From Pollutimonas bauzanensis (lineage in GTDB: Bacteria > Pseudomonadota > Gammaproteobacteria > Burkholderiales > Burkholderiaceae_B), in contig NZ_FQXE01000012.1 of the NCBI RefSeq assembly GCF_900129885.1, positions 109,761-173,760 on the forward strand: a stretch of 64,000 nucleotides of DNA, written 5' to 3'. Position numbers and translations under genes: made by a program. Positions within the stretch are counted from its first letter, which is position 1. The number at the start of each line of letters is the position of its first letter. Under the pieces are notes generated by a model that had not been told where the DNA came from, ran no database searches, and worked only from the letters and a program-made list of their open reading frames with translations. Shown here piece after piece: positions 1-9,028 of this stretch.

Positions 1-65
1 TAGTCCTCGTCGCCTTGCGGATGCGCTGCATAGGAATGCGACAGATCGAGGTCGATGCGGGCCAT
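1..65 (-). CDS. glpT: Glycerol ABC transporter, second ATP-binding protein (start only)
   Basis: Only the first 21 codons lie in the window, reading MARIDLDLSHSYAAHPQ and continuing past base 1. This N-terminus is typical of the second ATPase of GlpST-type glycerol ABC transporters. Its ATG follows the stop codon of the upstream ATPase gene by a single base, so the two are almost certainly co-transcribed and translationally coupled. The identification rests on the short N-terminal match and on gene order. Confidence 0.6.
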   Translation of the reverse strand, partial: MARIDLDLSHSYAAHPQGDED

Positions 66-66
66 G

Positions 67-1149
67 TCAATGCGTCCTTGCCTGCGGCGGCGCAAGCAGC
101 AAATCGCCGGCCGCGTCGAATACAAAAGCCGTGGACGGCGTAAAGTACAAGGCCAGCGCGGCGCCTATCTCGAAATGGTGCACGCCGGTCACCTGGGCGA
201 CCAGGCCCCCTATGCCGGAGCCCAGATGGACGAAGGTGTCGGAGCCGGAGATCTCCGCCAGCTGCACCTTGCCGTGCAGCGCGATATCGCCTTCGCGGCA
301 CTGCAAGCGCAGAGAACTGGCGCGTATGCCCACCGTGATATCGGCCGCGCCCGCCGCGGCGGCTTCCGGCAGAACCAGCGGCACCGGCACCTGGCCGGCC
401 AGCTGGACACCGCCCGCCGCGCGCGCCGCCTTGATGAAATTCATGGGGGGATCGCTGAAAGCGCTGGCCACGCGGATCGAGCTTGGAAAATTGAAGACCT
501 CGATCGCGGGGCCGTACTGCAACAGCTCGCCGCGATCCAGCACAGCCGTATAGCCGCCCAGCAGCAAGGCCTCGCCGGGCTCGGTCGTGGCATAGACTAT
601 CGTCGAGTCGCCCGCCGCAAACAACTGGCCCAGCTCTTCCCGCAATTCTTCGCGCAGCTTGTAATCCAGGTTGACCAGAGGCTCATCCAGCAGGATGAGC
701 GGCGCATTCTTCACCAGGGCGCGGGCCAGCGCCACGCGCTGCTGCTGGCCGCCCGACAGCTCGGCCGGCAGGCGATCCAGGAACATGCCGATATGCAGCT
801 TTTCGGCCAGGGCCTGGACGCGTTCGCCTATGTTCTTTTCGCCGCGCAGCTTCAATGGCGAAGCGATGTTCTGCCTTACGGTCAGCGAGGGGTAGTTGAT
901 GAATTGCTGATACACCATGGCCACATTGCGTTCGCGCACCGGGCGGCCGGTCACGTCGCGCTCATCGACCAGCACCTTGCCGCCGCTGGGGGCGTCCAGT
1001 CCGCCCATGATGCGCATCAGGCTGGTCTTGCCGGCCTGCGTGGCCCCAAGCAATACCGTTACCGCGCCGCTTTGCGGACGCAGGCTCATTTCATAGAGCC
1101 AGGTCTCGCTTCCCACCTTCTTGCTGATGCCGTCCAGCGCCAACTGCAT
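67..1149 (-). CDS. glpS: Glycerol/glycerol-3-phosphate ABC transporter ATP-binding protein, GlpS-like
   Basis: This 360-residue ATPase would power glycerol (or sn-glycerol-3-phosphate) import at the inner membrane. The Walker A motif is GATQAGKT at residues 35-42, the Q-loop is YQQF near 80, the signature is LSGGQQQR at 131-138 and Walker B is LILLDEP at 151-157. A MalK/UgpC-like C-terminal regulatory domain follows from about residue 230. The position usually holding the switch histidine reads YATTEP, so the H-loop histidine is missing; this fits the unusual GlpS subfamily. It is followed directly by a second ATPase gene and is divergent from a DeoR-family regulator and glpK, which supports a glycerol role. 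A general sugar-type ABC ATPase is the alternative. Confidence 0.8.
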   Translation of the reverse strand: MQLALDGISKKVGSETWLYEMSLRPQSGAVTVLLGATQAGKTSLMRIMGGLDAPSGGKVLVDERDVTGRPVRERNVAMVYQQFINYPSLTVRQNIASPLKLRGEKNIGERVQALAEKLHIGMFLDRLPAELSGGQQQRVALARALVKNAPLILLDEPLVNLDYKLREELREELGQLFAAGDSTIVYATTEPGEALLLGGYTAVLDRGELLQYGPAIEVFNFPSSIRVASAFSDPPMNFIKAARAAGGVQLAGQVPVPLVLPEAAAAGAADITVGIRASSLRLQCREGDIALHGKVQLAEISGSDTFVHLGSGIGGLVAQVTGVHHFEIGAALALYFTPSTAFVFDAAGDLLLAPPQARTH

Positions 1150-1287
1150 GGTGATGTGTCTCCATTTCTGGTTCTATTTGGCGCATTATTGTTCGTTTAC
1201 TATATATTTACCCTTGATGAAAACCCTAGGATCGATTCCTTTTGTTTCGATGTACATTTCTTTTGTCTTATCAATGAAGCGCGCAGC
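1150..1287. promoter_or_regulatory. Divergent glpS / glpR control region
   Basis: This AT-rich 138-base gap separates the transporter operon on the minus strand from glpR-glpK on the plus strand. It carries two similar TTCG-centred words, TTGTTCGTTTAC at 1189-1200 and TTTTGTTTCGATG near 1240-1252, which resemble half-sites used by DeoR-family GlpR repressors. That GlpR binds here is inferred from the layout and these repeats. Confidence 0.4.
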
Positions 1288-2052
1288 ATGAATCCGAATC
1301 CTCGCCAGCTCAAGCTCCTGCAGCATGTGCATGAGCGCCATTCCAGCACTGTCGACGAACTGGCGACCCGATTGAGCGTAACGGTGCAGACCGTCAGGCG
1401 CGACGTGCAGCGCCTGTCGGAGGCTGGCCTGCTGGCGCGCTTTCATGGCGGCGTGCGCCTGCCCAATTCCACCATCGAAAACATCGCCCATCACCAGCGC
1501 GAGAACCTGCACGCCGAGGGCAAGCGCCGCATTGCCGAAACCGTGGCGCGGGCCGTGCCCAATGATTGTTCCTTATTGATCAATATCGGCACGACCACCG
1601 AGGCAATCGCCAAGGCGCTGATGCAGCACACCGGCTTGCGCGTCATCACCAACAACATCAATGTGGCCGCCATACTGAGCCGCAACCAGAACAGCGAAGT
1701 GATAGTGGCGGGCGGCGTGGTGCGCCCGCGCGACCACGGCATCGTGGGCGAAGCGACGGTGGATTTCATACGCCAGTTCAAGGTCGATATTGCCTTGATC
1801 GGCATATCCGGCATCGAGGCGGACGGGTCGCTGCGCGATTTCGACTATCGCGAAGTCAAAGTATCGCAGGCTATCATCTCGCATGCGCGCGAAGTATGGC
1901 TGGCCGCCGACGCCAGCAAATTCAACCGGCCCGCCATGGTCCGCGTGGCGCATCTGGGGCAGATCGACCGCCTTTTCACCGATGCCGCGCCGCCGGAGCC
2001 GTTTCCCGACCTGCTGGCCCATGCCCAGGTGCGCTGCGACATCGCCATCTGA
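1288..2052 (+). CDS. glpR: DeoR-family transcriptional repressor, GlpR-like
   Basis: A 254-residue regulator. Residues 1-60 form the DeoR winged helix (start MNPNPRQ, with TVQTVRRDVQRL as the recognition helix). The rest is the sugar-phosphate sensor domain, with the INIGTTTEAIA motif and DASKFNR near the C-terminus, which are hallmarks of this family. The reading frame stays open far upstream, but the ATG at 1288 is where homology begins. It lies between the glycerol transporter and glpK (30 bases downstream), so it probably represses both and is relieved by glycerol-3-phosphate. Confidence 0.88.
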   Translation: MNPNPRQLKLLQHVHERHSSTVDELATRLSVTVQTVRRDVQRLSEAGLLARFHGGVRLPNSTIENIAHHQRENLHAEGKRRIAETVARAVPNDCSLLINIGTTTEAIAKALMQHTGLRVITNNINVAAILSRNQNSEVIVAGGVVRPRDHGIVGEATVDFIRQFKVDIALIGISGIEADGSLRDFDYREVKVSQAIISHAREVWLAADASKFNRPAMVRVAHLGQIDRLFTDAAPPEPFPDLLAHAQVRCDIAI

Positions 2053-2082
2053 TACGAATCCGCCCGAAATCTCCGAGCCGCC

Positions 2083-3576
2083 ATGACTTATATACTCGCC
2101 CTCGATCAAGGAACCTCCAGCACGCGCAGCATTGTCTTCGACAAGCCCGGGCGCATCGTCGCGCTGGCGCAAAGGGAACTCACCCAGATCTATCCCGAAC
2201 CGGGCTGGGTCGAGCACGACCCGGTGGAAATCTGGCAAACCCAGCTGGCCACAGCCCGCGAAGCCATCGCCAAGGCCGGCCTGCGGGCCGGCGACATCAC
2301 CGCCCTGGGCATTACCAATCAGCGCGAAACCACGCTGGTCTGGAACCGCAAGACCGGCCAGCCCATCTACAACGCCATCGTCTGGCAGGACCGGCGCGCC
2401 GAGCCGACCTGCGCCGAACTGCGCGCGCGAGGCCTGGATAGCCTTATCCTGGAAAAGACCGGGCTGCGCGTGGACGCTTATTTTTCCGGCACCAAGCTCA
2501 AGTGGATACTCGACCACGTGCCGCAAGCCCGCGAGCAGGCGCGCCGCGGCGAGCTTGCCTTCGGCACCATAGACAGCTGGCTGATCTGGCAACTGACCAA
2601 AGGCGGCAAGCACAGCACCGACGTCAGCAATGCCTCGCGCACCATGCTGTTCAACGTGCACAGCAACCAATGGGATGACGAGCTGCTGCAGGCGCTGGAC
2701 ATAGAACCGGCCCTGATGCCGCAAGTGCTGCCCTCGGCCGCCGAGTTCGGAGCGGCGCAGGCCGACCTCCTGGGGCAGGCGATCCCGATTTGCGGCGTGG
2801 CGGGCGACCAGCAAAGCGCGCTGTTCGGCCAGGCCTGCTTCAGCGCCGGCATGGCCAAGAACACCTATGGCACCGGCTGCTTCATGCTGATGCATACCGG
2901 CAACAAATTCCAGGTGTCGCAAAACGGCCTGGTCACCACCAGCGCCGCGCAGACCAGCGCGCAAACCGAATTCGCCATGGAAGGCAGCGTATTCGTCGCC
3001 GGCGCCGTGGTCCAGTGGCTGCGGGACGGGCTCAACGCCTTCAAGAAAAGCAGTGAAATCGAGACTCTTGCGCAAAGCGTGCCCGACTCGGGCGGCGTGA
3101 TGCTGGTGCCGGCCTTTACCGGGCTGGGCGCGCCGTACTGGAAGCCGGAAGCGCGCGGCACGATTACCGGCCTGACGCGCGGCAGCACCATGGCGCATAT
3201 TGCCCGGGCGGCGCTGGAAAGCATCGCCTACCAGAGCGCCGCATTGCTGCTGGCCATGAGCCGCGACGCCGTGGCCGCGGGTTCCGCGCCGCTGGCCGAG
3301 CTGCGCGTCGACGGCGGCGCCAGCGTCAACGATTTGCTCATGCAGTTCCAGGCGGACTTGCTGGGCATCCCGGTCGTGCGCCCCACCATGGTGGAAACCA
3401 CCGCGCTGGGCGCCGCCTACCTGGCAGGGCTGAGCAGCGGCATTTATGAAAACAAGGAAGAATTATCGGCGCTCTGGCAAGAGGAGCGCCGCTTCATGCC
3501 CCAACTGGCCCGGGCCGATGCGCGGGCCTTGATGGAGAAGTGGGAACACGCGCTGCGGCAGACCACGGCCGAATAG
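2083..3576 (+). CDS. glpK: Glycerol kinase
   Basis: A 497-residue FGGY-family kinase that phosphorylates glycerol with ATP to sn-glycerol-3-phosphate in the cytoplasm, trapping what the transporter imports. Family motifs are clear: LDQGTSSTR at the N-terminus, GITNQRETT, the substrate-contact segment [18 protein letters not shown] near the middle and the C-terminal [12 protein letters not shown]. Length matches the family (about 495-505). It starts 30 bases after glpR, so the two form one operon. No defect is seen. Confidence 0.97.
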   Translation: MTYILALDQGTSSTRSIVFDKPGRIVALAQRELTQIYPEPGWVEHDPVEIWQTQLATAREAIAKAGLRAGDITALGITNQRETTLVWNRKTGQPIYNAIVWQDRRAEPTCAELRARGLDSLILEKTGLRVDAYFSGTKLKWILDHVPQAREQARRGELAFGTIDSWLIWQLTKGGKHSTDVSNASRTMLFNVHSNQWDDELLQALDIEPALMPQVLPSAAEFGAAQADLLGQAIPICGVAGDQQSALFGQACFSAGMAKNTYGTGCFMLMHTGNKFQVSQNGLVTTSAAQTSAQTEFAMEGSVFVAGAVVQWLRDGLNAFKKSSEIETLAQSVPDSGGVMLVPAFTGLGAPYWKPEARGTITGLTRGSTMAHIARAALESIAYQSAALLLAMSRDAVAAGSAPLAELRVDGGASVNDLLMQFQADLLGIPVVRPTMVETTALGAAYLAGLSSGIYENKEELSALWQEERRFMPQLARADARALMEKWEHALRQTTAE

Positions 3577-3671
3577 CCGCTGGCGAGCTCTTGCTTTTCT
3601 TGCGTGGGGACGCGCCCGGCCAGGGCCCGTCCCTGGCCTACAATAAGGCCATTCTTCAAATAGGCCCAGCC

Positions 3672-4826
3672 ATGCCTGCCTCGAACCCTGCCGCCGCCCC
3701 CGTCTATGTCGCCTGGACGGAAAATGAACAATCGCGCAAGGCGCAATGGCTTGCGCAGGACGGCCACGGCCTGCCCAAGCGCATCGTCGCGGCCGACGAC
3801 ACCCTGAGCGCCGACGCCGCCTACCGCCTGATCAGCCAGGGGACATCCGTGCTTTGGCGCGGCGACTTCCAAAATGGCCGGCAGCTTCTGCAGGCGCTGG
3901 CGCGCCGCATCGACAAAAAGAAAAAGCCCGCCCGCGCCAAAGCCGAACCCGCCTCCCCGCTCGATGAGTTCAATCGGCACCGCCTGCACCAGTCGCAGCG
4001 CACCCAGCTGCTGAACAAACTGCTGATCGAACTGGAGGCCGATGCCGGCATAGCGCTGCGCCGCGCGCCCGATGCGCGGGAAGCCTGCCATGCCGCCCTG
4101 GGCGAGACCCGCGCACCCTTTTTGCTGCCGCTGAGGGCTCTGCAGGGGATCATAGGCGCGCACGAGTGGCGCAAGAAAGGCGTGGCCGTTCCCGCGCTGG
4201 CCCATCCCATCCATGTGCATTACGGGGTGTTTTCACCCAATCGCGGCGAGTATATCGACCTGGTCGCGCAAGCGCCTTTGCCGGCGCGGGATCTGGCCTT
4301 CGATATCGGCACCGGCAGCGGCGTGCTGGCGGCGGTGCTGGCGCAGCGCGGAATCGGCAGGATCATCGCCACCGACCAGGACCCGCGGGCCCTGGCTTGC
4401 GCCCGCGAGAACATCGACCGGCTCGGCTTCAGCCAGGTCATCGATCTGCAGCAAGCCGACCTGTTTCCGCAAGGCAAGAGCAGCCTGATCGTCTGCAACC
4501 CGCCCTGGCTGCCCGCCAAGCCCACCGTTGCCATCGAACGCGCCATTTACGATCCCGGCAGCGGCATGCTGCTGGGCTTTCTCAATGGTCTGGCCGGCCA
4601 CCTGGAACCCGGCGGCGAGGGCTGGCTGATCATGTCGGACCTGGCCGAACATCTGGGCCTGCGCAGCCGCGAGTTTCTGCTGCAGGCGATTGCCGCCGCG
4701 GGCTTGCGCGTGGCGGGCCGTCTGGATGCGCGCCCGGCGCACCCCAAGGCCATGGACGAGTCCGATCCCTTGCATATGGCGCGGCGCGCCGAAGTCACGT
4801 CGTTATGGCGCCTGATGCGAGACTAG
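3672..4826 (+). CDS. Class I SAM-dependent methyltransferase (NPPW type)
   Basis: A 384-residue protein. The C-terminal half is a class I methyltransferase with motif I DIGTGSGVLA at 211-220, the acidic loop ATDQDP near 234 and the catalytic motif NPPW at 276-279. The NPPW motif is typical of enzymes that methylate amide or exocyclic amino groups (HemK/PrmB/RsmC-like). The N-terminal half has a lysine-rich linker at 82-92 and resembles no domain I can name. The ATG at 3672 is chosen because it begins the conserved protein after a 95-base gap from glpK. The substrate is unknown. Confidence 0.75.
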   Translation: MPASNPAAAPVYVAWTENEQSRKAQWLAQDGHGLPKRIVAADDTLSADAAYRLISQGTSVLWRGDFQNGRQLLQALARRIDKKKKPARAKAEPASPLDEFNRHRLHQSQRTQLLNKLLIELEADAGIALRRAPDAREACHAALGETRAPFLLPLRALQGIIGAHEWRKKGVAVPALAHPIHVHYGVFSPNRGEYIDLVAQAPLPARDLAFDIGTGSGVLAAVLAQRGIGRIIATDQDPRALACARENIDRLGFSQVIDLQQADLFPQGKSSLIVCNPPWLPAKPTVAIERAIYDPGSGMLLGFLNGLAGHLEPGGEGWLIMSDLAEHLGLRSREFLLQAIAAAGLRVAGRLDARPAHPKAMDESDPLHMARRAEVTSLWRLMRD

Positions 4827-4896
4827 CGCGGCCGCGCGCCGGCATGGTTTATGATGAAACCATTGGATTACCCGCCCTGGAGGCAAGCCCTGGATC

Positions 4897-5364
4897 ATGC
4901 TGCAAAAAATCATTCTCGCCATCGCCGTTTTCATCATCATCCTGGTTGCGCTGACCTTCGGCGAAACCATAGCCTACGAGGCGTTCGCGTGGATCTCCCA
5001 TATAACAGGGCTGGTCGTCCATAATTTCTCGGACATTTACTATGCCGTCAAAAACTATGTCGCCCTCCATGCCATAAAGGTGCTGATAGCGCTGGCGCTG
5101 ACCGTGCCCATCAGCCTGTGGATCATCAAAAGCAAGAGCGACGAGCTCGACAAGCCCACCAATCATCGCAAGATCGCCATAGTCCTGGCGATCTTCCTGG
5201 GCTGGCTGGGAGCGCACCGCTTTTACCTGGGCCAGATCGGCTGGGGCATTTTCTATCTGGCCGTCTGCTACTTTTTCGCGCCGCTGGCCATTGTGCTGGG
5301 CTTGATCGACGCTGTCCGCTATATGTTCATGAGCGACGAAGACTTTGCCCTGGTCCGCAATTGA
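4897..5364 (+). CDS. TM2 domain-containing membrane protein
   Basis: A 155-residue inner-membrane protein. There is a hydrophobic segment at 1-25, another near 55-75, and a C-terminal TM2 domain from about residue 90 (AIFLGWLGAHRFYLGQIGWGIFYL, then a second helix ending in a short acidic tail). The GxHRFYLG motif between the two helices defines the family. Function is not established for bacterial TM2 proteins. The next gene follows at once, so they may be co-transcribed. Confidence 0.75.
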   Translation: MLQKIILAIAVFIIILVALTFGETIAYEAFAWISHITGLVVHNFSDIYYAVKNYVALHAIKVLIALALTVPISLWIIKSKSDELDKPTNHRKIAIVLAIFLGWLGAHRFYLGQIGWGIFYLAVCYFFAPLAIVLGLIDAVRYMFMSDEDFALVRN

Positions 5365-5381
5365 ATCGTCCCGCCCCCGCT

Positions 5382-6107
5382 ATGCCGTTCCAGCTGTCGC
5401 CCCCTCCCGCCGGGCTCTGCCAGGATGCGCGATTCGACGAATCGCTGATTGCGATGGCCGCGCAGAACGGCCCCATGGCTTGCGTGTGGGAATCCGGCCA
5501 GGGGCTGGTGGTGCCGCGCACCTACCAGCGCTTTGAATCCTTTGCCGCGGCCTGCGCCGAATTTGCCGGGCTGGGCTGGCCGGTCAGCGTGCGCCAGTCC
5601 GGCGGCGGCATCGTTCCGCAAGGGCCCGGCATCGTCAACCTGAGCCTGGCTTACGCGGCGCAGGGCAAGCCGCTGGACCACTCCGACGAGGCCTATCTGC
5701 TGATATGCCGGGTGATCGCCGGGGCCCTGCAAGAGCACGGCATCGTCAGCCAGCCACAGGCCGTCGAAGGGTCATTTTGCGACGGCCGCTATAACCTGGC
5801 GGTCGGGCAAGGCGCCTCGGCCAGGAAAATCGCCGGGACGGCGCAGCTGTGGCGCCGCCACACCCTGGCCTCTACCCGCGACACCGTGCAAATGGTGCTG
5901 GTCCATGCGCTGATACTGGCTGCGGTGGATGCGGACGCGCTCACCGCTTGCGCCAACCGCTTTGAACAGGCGGTGGGCAATCACAAGCGCTACGGCAGCG
6001 ACCGCATTGCTTCCCTGGACGAATTGTGCAATACGCCCGGCCACGCCCGGGAAGCGTTCACGCTTGCCCTGAAAGACTCCTTGCGGCGCCAGCTCGTTTC
6101 CCCCTGA
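5382..6107 (+). CDS. Lipoate-protein ligase A family protein
   Basis: A 241-residue protein of the BPL/LPL catalytic fold, expected to transfer lipoyl or octanoyl groups to lysines of dehydrogenase subunits. The segment SVRQSGGGIVPQGPGIVNLSL corresponds to the RRxSGGGAVxHdxGnln motif, and ARKIAGTAQLWRR holds the lysine conserved in lipoate ligases. The usual VYH-type residues after GGG are replaced by VPQ, so substrate preference may differ. A TTG at 5361 overlapping the previous stop codon (TTGA) is an alternative, coupled start; the ATG at 5382 was preferred. Confidence 0.72.
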   Translation: MPFQLSPPPAGLCQDARFDESLIAMAAQNGPMACVWESGQGLVVPRTYQRFESFAAACAEFAGLGWPVSVRQSGGGIVPQGPGIVNLSLAYAAQGKPLDHSDEAYLLICRVIAGALQEHGIVSQPQAVEGSFCDGRYNLAVGQGASARKIAGTAQLWRRHTLASTRDTVQMVLVHALILAAVDADALTACANRFEQAVGNHKRYGSDRIASLDELCNTPGHAREAFTLALKDSLRRQLVSP

Positions 6108-6140
6108 CGGGGATGCCGACTGGCGGAAATCCGCGTTTCG

Positions 6141-6153
6141 TTACATAATGTAA
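6141..6153. repeat. Short AT-rich palindrome TTACATAATGTAA
   Basis: Six-base arms surround a single central base, 28 bases upstream of the DUF5993-dsbB pair. Position and symmetry fit an operator or a -10 region of the promoter for these genes. No regulator is assigned. Confidence 0.3.
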
Positions 6154-6181
6154 AGTTGTTCATCCTAGCGGAACATGTTTC

Positions 6182-6340
6182 ATGATTATGATGTTGCCTT
6201 TTTTGACCGGCATGCTCGCGGTCTGGTTCGGCATCCGGGGGCAACGCCCCGCCTGTCTTTCGTTCTGGGCGATCACCCTGGCGGTTTTCGCCGTCTGGTG
6301 CAGGTTCCACATGACTGACCCTTTGGGATTATCGCTTTAA
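6182..6340 (+). CDS. DUF5993 family small membrane protein
   Basis: A 52-residue protein with two hydrophobic helices, roughly 4-18 and 26-41, ending FHMTDPLGLSL. This size, the WFGIRGQR turn and the terminal HxTDPL motif match the DUF5993 family, which is often encoded just before dsbB. The stop codon is three bases from the dsbB start, so the genes are co-translated. A role in assembling or assisting the disulfide-bond membrane enzyme is an inference from this linkage. In-frame ATGs at 6188 and 6191 are alternative starts. Confidence 0.75.
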   Translation: MIMMLPFLTGMLAVWFGIRGQRPACLSFWAITLAVFAVWCRFHMTDPLGLSL

Positions 6341-6343
6341 GCC

Positions 6344-6910
6344 ATGTCGAACCACTACTTCCACAACGACCGTTTTCGCCTGTCGCGCACGCTCAACATG
6401 CTGGCGCTGGCCGGCGTCTGCGCCATCCTGCTCGCGGCCTTCGCCTGGCAGTTGGCCTTCGACGAACTGCCCTGCCCCCTGTGCCTGCTGCAACGGGTGG
6501 CGTTCGTGCTGGTGGGCCTGGGGCTGCTGCTCAATGTACGGTTCGGCCCTTCGCCGCTGCATTACGGCATGATAGTGCTGTCGGCGCTGGGAGGCGCCAT
6601 CGCGGCCGGGCGGCAGGTGCTGCTGCATATCGGGCCGGGCGACCCTGGCTATGGCCCGCCCTTGCTGGGCATGCATTTCTACACCTGGGCCTTGATCCTG
6701 TTCGCGGCCTTCATGGCCTGGAGCGGCATCATGCTGATGCTGGATCGCCGCTGCACCGACCAGCCCGATGCGCGCCAGGCCAGCCGCGCGGCCCGCGCCA
6801 TCATGTGGCTGTTCTTTTTGCTGGTGCTGGGCAATATGGCGTCGACCATGCTGGAATGCGGTTTCGGCTCCTGCCCCGACAACCCGGCAAGCTATCTTTG
6901 GCTGAGTTGA
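6344..6910 (+). CDS. dsbB: Disulfide bond formation protein B
   Basis: A 188-residue inner-membrane protein with four predicted helices. It reoxidises periplasmic DsbA and passes the electrons to quinone. The first redox pair is C44-P-L-C47 within LPCPLCLLQR, a sequence diagnostic of DsbB. A second candidate cysteine pair lies near the C-terminus (C172 and C177, ECGFGSC), later than in the E. coli protein, so the arrangement of the second periplasmic loop may differ. It is coupled to the DUF5993 gene upstream. Confidence 0.9.
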   Translation: MSNHYFHNDRFRLSRTLNMLALAGVCAILLAAFAWQLAFDELPCPLCLLQRVAFVLVGLGLLLNVRFGPSPLHYGMIVLSALGGAIAAGRQVLLHIGPGDPGYGPPLLGMHFYTWALILFAAFMAWSGIMLMLDRRCTDQPDARQASRAARAIMWLFFLLVLGNMASTMLECGFGSCPDNPASYLWLS

Positions 6911-6983
6911 TCCGCCACAAGGAAATGCTCCTGCGCGCCTGATCAAAAGCGCGGCGGCGCGATGCCGCGCAACGCATATTCCA

Positions 6984-7006
6984 TTACAATATCGTTAACA
7001 TTGTAA
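6984..7006. promoter_or_regulatory. Inverted repeat upstream of RHH gene (putative operator)
   Basis: TTACAAT, nine bases, ATTGTAA: a perfect seven-base inverted repeat with a GTTAAC core, ending 13 bases before the start codon of the RHH protein. Small RHH proteins usually autoregulate through such sites; binding here is inferred. Confidence 0.45.
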
Positions 7007-7019
7007 ACGTTGATCAGCC

Positions 7020-7223
7020 ATGGAAAACAAGACCGCGCGACTCACAGTGCTCATCGACCCTCGCAAGAAGAAGGCCTTTGAGCAGCTCTGTGCCAGCCAG
7101 GACATCACCCCTTCGCAGGTGGTGCGCCAATTGATACGCGACTATCTGACGCAGCATGGCGTGAGCTACGGCAAGGCCAGCGTCACGACCAACCCGCAGG
7201 TCAAGAGCCCGTCCAGCGAATAA
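7020..7223 (+). CDS. Ribbon-helix-helix (CopG-like) small DNA-binding protein
   Basis: A 67-residue protein. Residues 6-45 fit an RHH fold: a beta strand (ARLTVLIDP) then two helices (KKKAFEQLCASQDI and PSQVVRQLIRDYLTQ), followed by a short polar tail. No toxin gene lies beside it (dsbB is upstream; the SulP gene is convergent), so it is more likely a stand-alone regulator than an antitoxin. A good inverted repeat precedes the start. Confidence 0.7.
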   Translation: MENKTARLTVLIDPRKKKAFEQLCASQDITPSQVVRQLIRDYLTQHGVSYGKASVTTNPQVKSPSSE

Positions 7224-7247
7224 GCGGACTCCGGCTTCCGCCACGGC

Positions 7248-8930
7248 TCAGCTTTTTCCGGCATCCGGCGTGGCGGGCGCGCTGCCCGCCTCGGCGTGCA
7301 GCAAGGCCGCCACCAGCTCGGACAAGGTCTCGGTAAAGTTGCCGGGGCCCAGCTTTTCAAGCAGGCCCATTTTGCGCAGCTTGTGATAAACCCGGGAATT
7401 GGCTTCGGTAAGCACCACGCGCACGCCTCTGGCCTGCAGGCCCAGCACCACTTCTTCGAGTGTTTGCAAGCCCGTCGCATCGATGAACGGCACATGCCCG
7501 AGGCGGATGATTAGCACCCGCGGGTCGGTATGCGTGTCGGCCAGGGCGCGCTCGAAGGCCCCGACAGCCGCAAAGAAAAACGGACCATCCACCGCATATA
7601 CCAGGACGCCCGCCGGCAGATGATGCAAGCCTTCGCGGGCCAGCTCCTTGTCCAGGTCCACGCCGTTCTGCTGGCGCACCACCACGCTTTCAGCCATGCG
7701 CCGCATGAAGTGCAGCATGGCCAGCACCACCCCTATGTTCACGGCCACCACCAGATCGGCGAAAACCGTCAGGCCGAAGGTGACCAGCAGAATCGCCACA
7801 TCGGCGCGCGGAGCGCGCTTCACCATCTTGACCACATGCCGCAGTTCGCTCATGTTCCAGGCCACGATGAACAGAATGGCGGCAAGGCAGGCCAGCGGAA
7901 TATTGGCGGCCAGAGGGGCCAGGAACAGCAGGACCACCACCAGGGTGAGCGCGTGCACTATCCCGGCGATGGGGCTGGTTCCGCCATTGCGGATATTGGT
8001 GGCCGTGCGCGCGATGGCGCCGGTGGCCGCAATCCCGCCAAACAGCGGGGCCACGATATTGGCCAGGCCCTGGCCTATCAATTCCTGGTTGGAATTGTGC
8101 CGGGTTCCGGCCATCCCGTCGGCCACGACCGCCGACAGCAGCGACTCGATCGCGCCCAGCATGGCGATGGCGAAAGCGGGACCTATCAGTTCGACCAGCC
8201 TGGACAGGGTCACCGCCGGAAAAGCCCATGTCGGCAGGCCGCGGGGAATCTCGCCATAGGTGCTGCCTATGGTGGCCACGCTGTCGAAATGGAATATGGC
8301 CTGGATGAGGGTGACGACCACCAGGGCCACGAGCGGCCCCGGCACCCGCGCCAGGCGCGGTATGCGCGAGGCGAAGATGACCAGCAGCAAGGCGATGCAG
8401 GCAAGCGCGGTGGTGGCCCAGTCCAGTTGCGGCAGCGCCTGCAGCAGGTTCCAGAGTTTTTGGTGGAAATGCTCGCCGCCCACCGCCGGCAGACCGAAGA
8501 AATCTTTCCACTGCCCGACCCAGATGACCACGCCGATACCGGCGGTGAAGCCGGCGATGACCGGCGCGGGGATGAATTTGATGACGGCGCCCAGGCGGGC
8601 CACGCCAAAGAGCAGCAGAATGACGCCCGCCATCAGGGTGGCGATCTGCAGGCCGTCGACGCCGTATTTGGCCACGATGCCGGCCAGGATCACGATAAAG
8701 GCGCCGGTGGGGCCGGCGATCTGCACCCGGCTGCCGCCGAACAGCGAAACAATGATGCCAGCGATGATGGCCGTGTAGATGCCCTGCTCCGGCTTGACGC
8801 CCGACGCGATCGCGAACGCCATGGCCAGAGGCAGCGCCACGACCCCGACGATCAGCCCCGCGACGATATTCGAAAGCCAGTGCGGGCGCCGTAGCAAGCC
8901 TGCGCGATACGCATCGAGAAGAGCAAACAT
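7248..8930 (-). CDS. SulP family inorganic anion transporter with STAS domain
   Basis: A 560-residue inner-membrane transporter for sulfate, bicarbonate or a similar anion. About a dozen hydrophobic segments occupy residues 15-420; the N-terminal signature (VALPLAMAFAIASGVKPEQGIYTAI) and GSRVQIAGPTGAF are characteristic of SulP proteins. A cytosolic STAS domain lies at about 445-545, with VPFIDATGLQTLEE around the usual phospho-regulated serine/threonine position. The substrate cannot be read from sequence. Transcribed from its own AT-rich upstream region near 8940-8980. Confidence 0.9.
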   Translation of the reverse strand: MFALLDAYRAGLLRRPHWLSNIVAGLIVGVVALPLAMAFAIASGVKPEQGIYTAIIAGIIVSLFGGSRVQIAGPTGAFIVILAGIVAKYGVDGLQIATLMAGVILLLFGVARLGAVIKFIPAPVIAGFTAGIGVVIWVGQWKDFFGLPAVGGEHFHQKLWNLLQALPQLDWATTALACIALLLVIFASRIPRLARVPGPLVALVVVTLIQAIFHFDSVATIGSTYGEIPRGLPTWAFPAVTLSRLVELIGPAFAIAMLGAIESLLSAVVADGMAGTRHNSNQELIGQGLANIVAPLFGGIAATGAIARTATNIRNGGTSPIAGIVHALTLVVVLLFLAPLAANIPLACLAAILFIVAWNMSELRHVVKMVKRAPRADVAILLVTFGLTVFADLVVAVNIGVVLAMLHFMRRMAESVVVRQQNGVDLDKELAREGLHHLPAGVLVYAVDGPFFFAAVGAFERALADTHTDPRVLIIRLGHVPFIDATGLQTLEEVVLGLQARGVRVVLTEANSRVYHKLRKMGLLEKLGPGNFTETLSELVAALLHAEAGSAPATPDAGKS

Positions 8931-9028
8931 CCTTACCCCGGATAAGCCAATATAATGTGGCTTTGATTATAATACGATGTAAACCCGGGATGCGCGGCCC
9001 GCCGCCACATATTCATCCTGCCCGCCGA

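Noticed and set aside
55..1287. A long N-terminal extension of the glpR frame over the transporter ATPase
   Set aside because: DeoR homology begins at the ATG at 1288; the upstream part is antisense to glpS.
6951..6972. GCGCGGC/GCCGCGC hairpin after dsbB as a terminator
   Set aside because: The stem is GC-rich but no T-run follows; it may be chance in this sequence and was not called.
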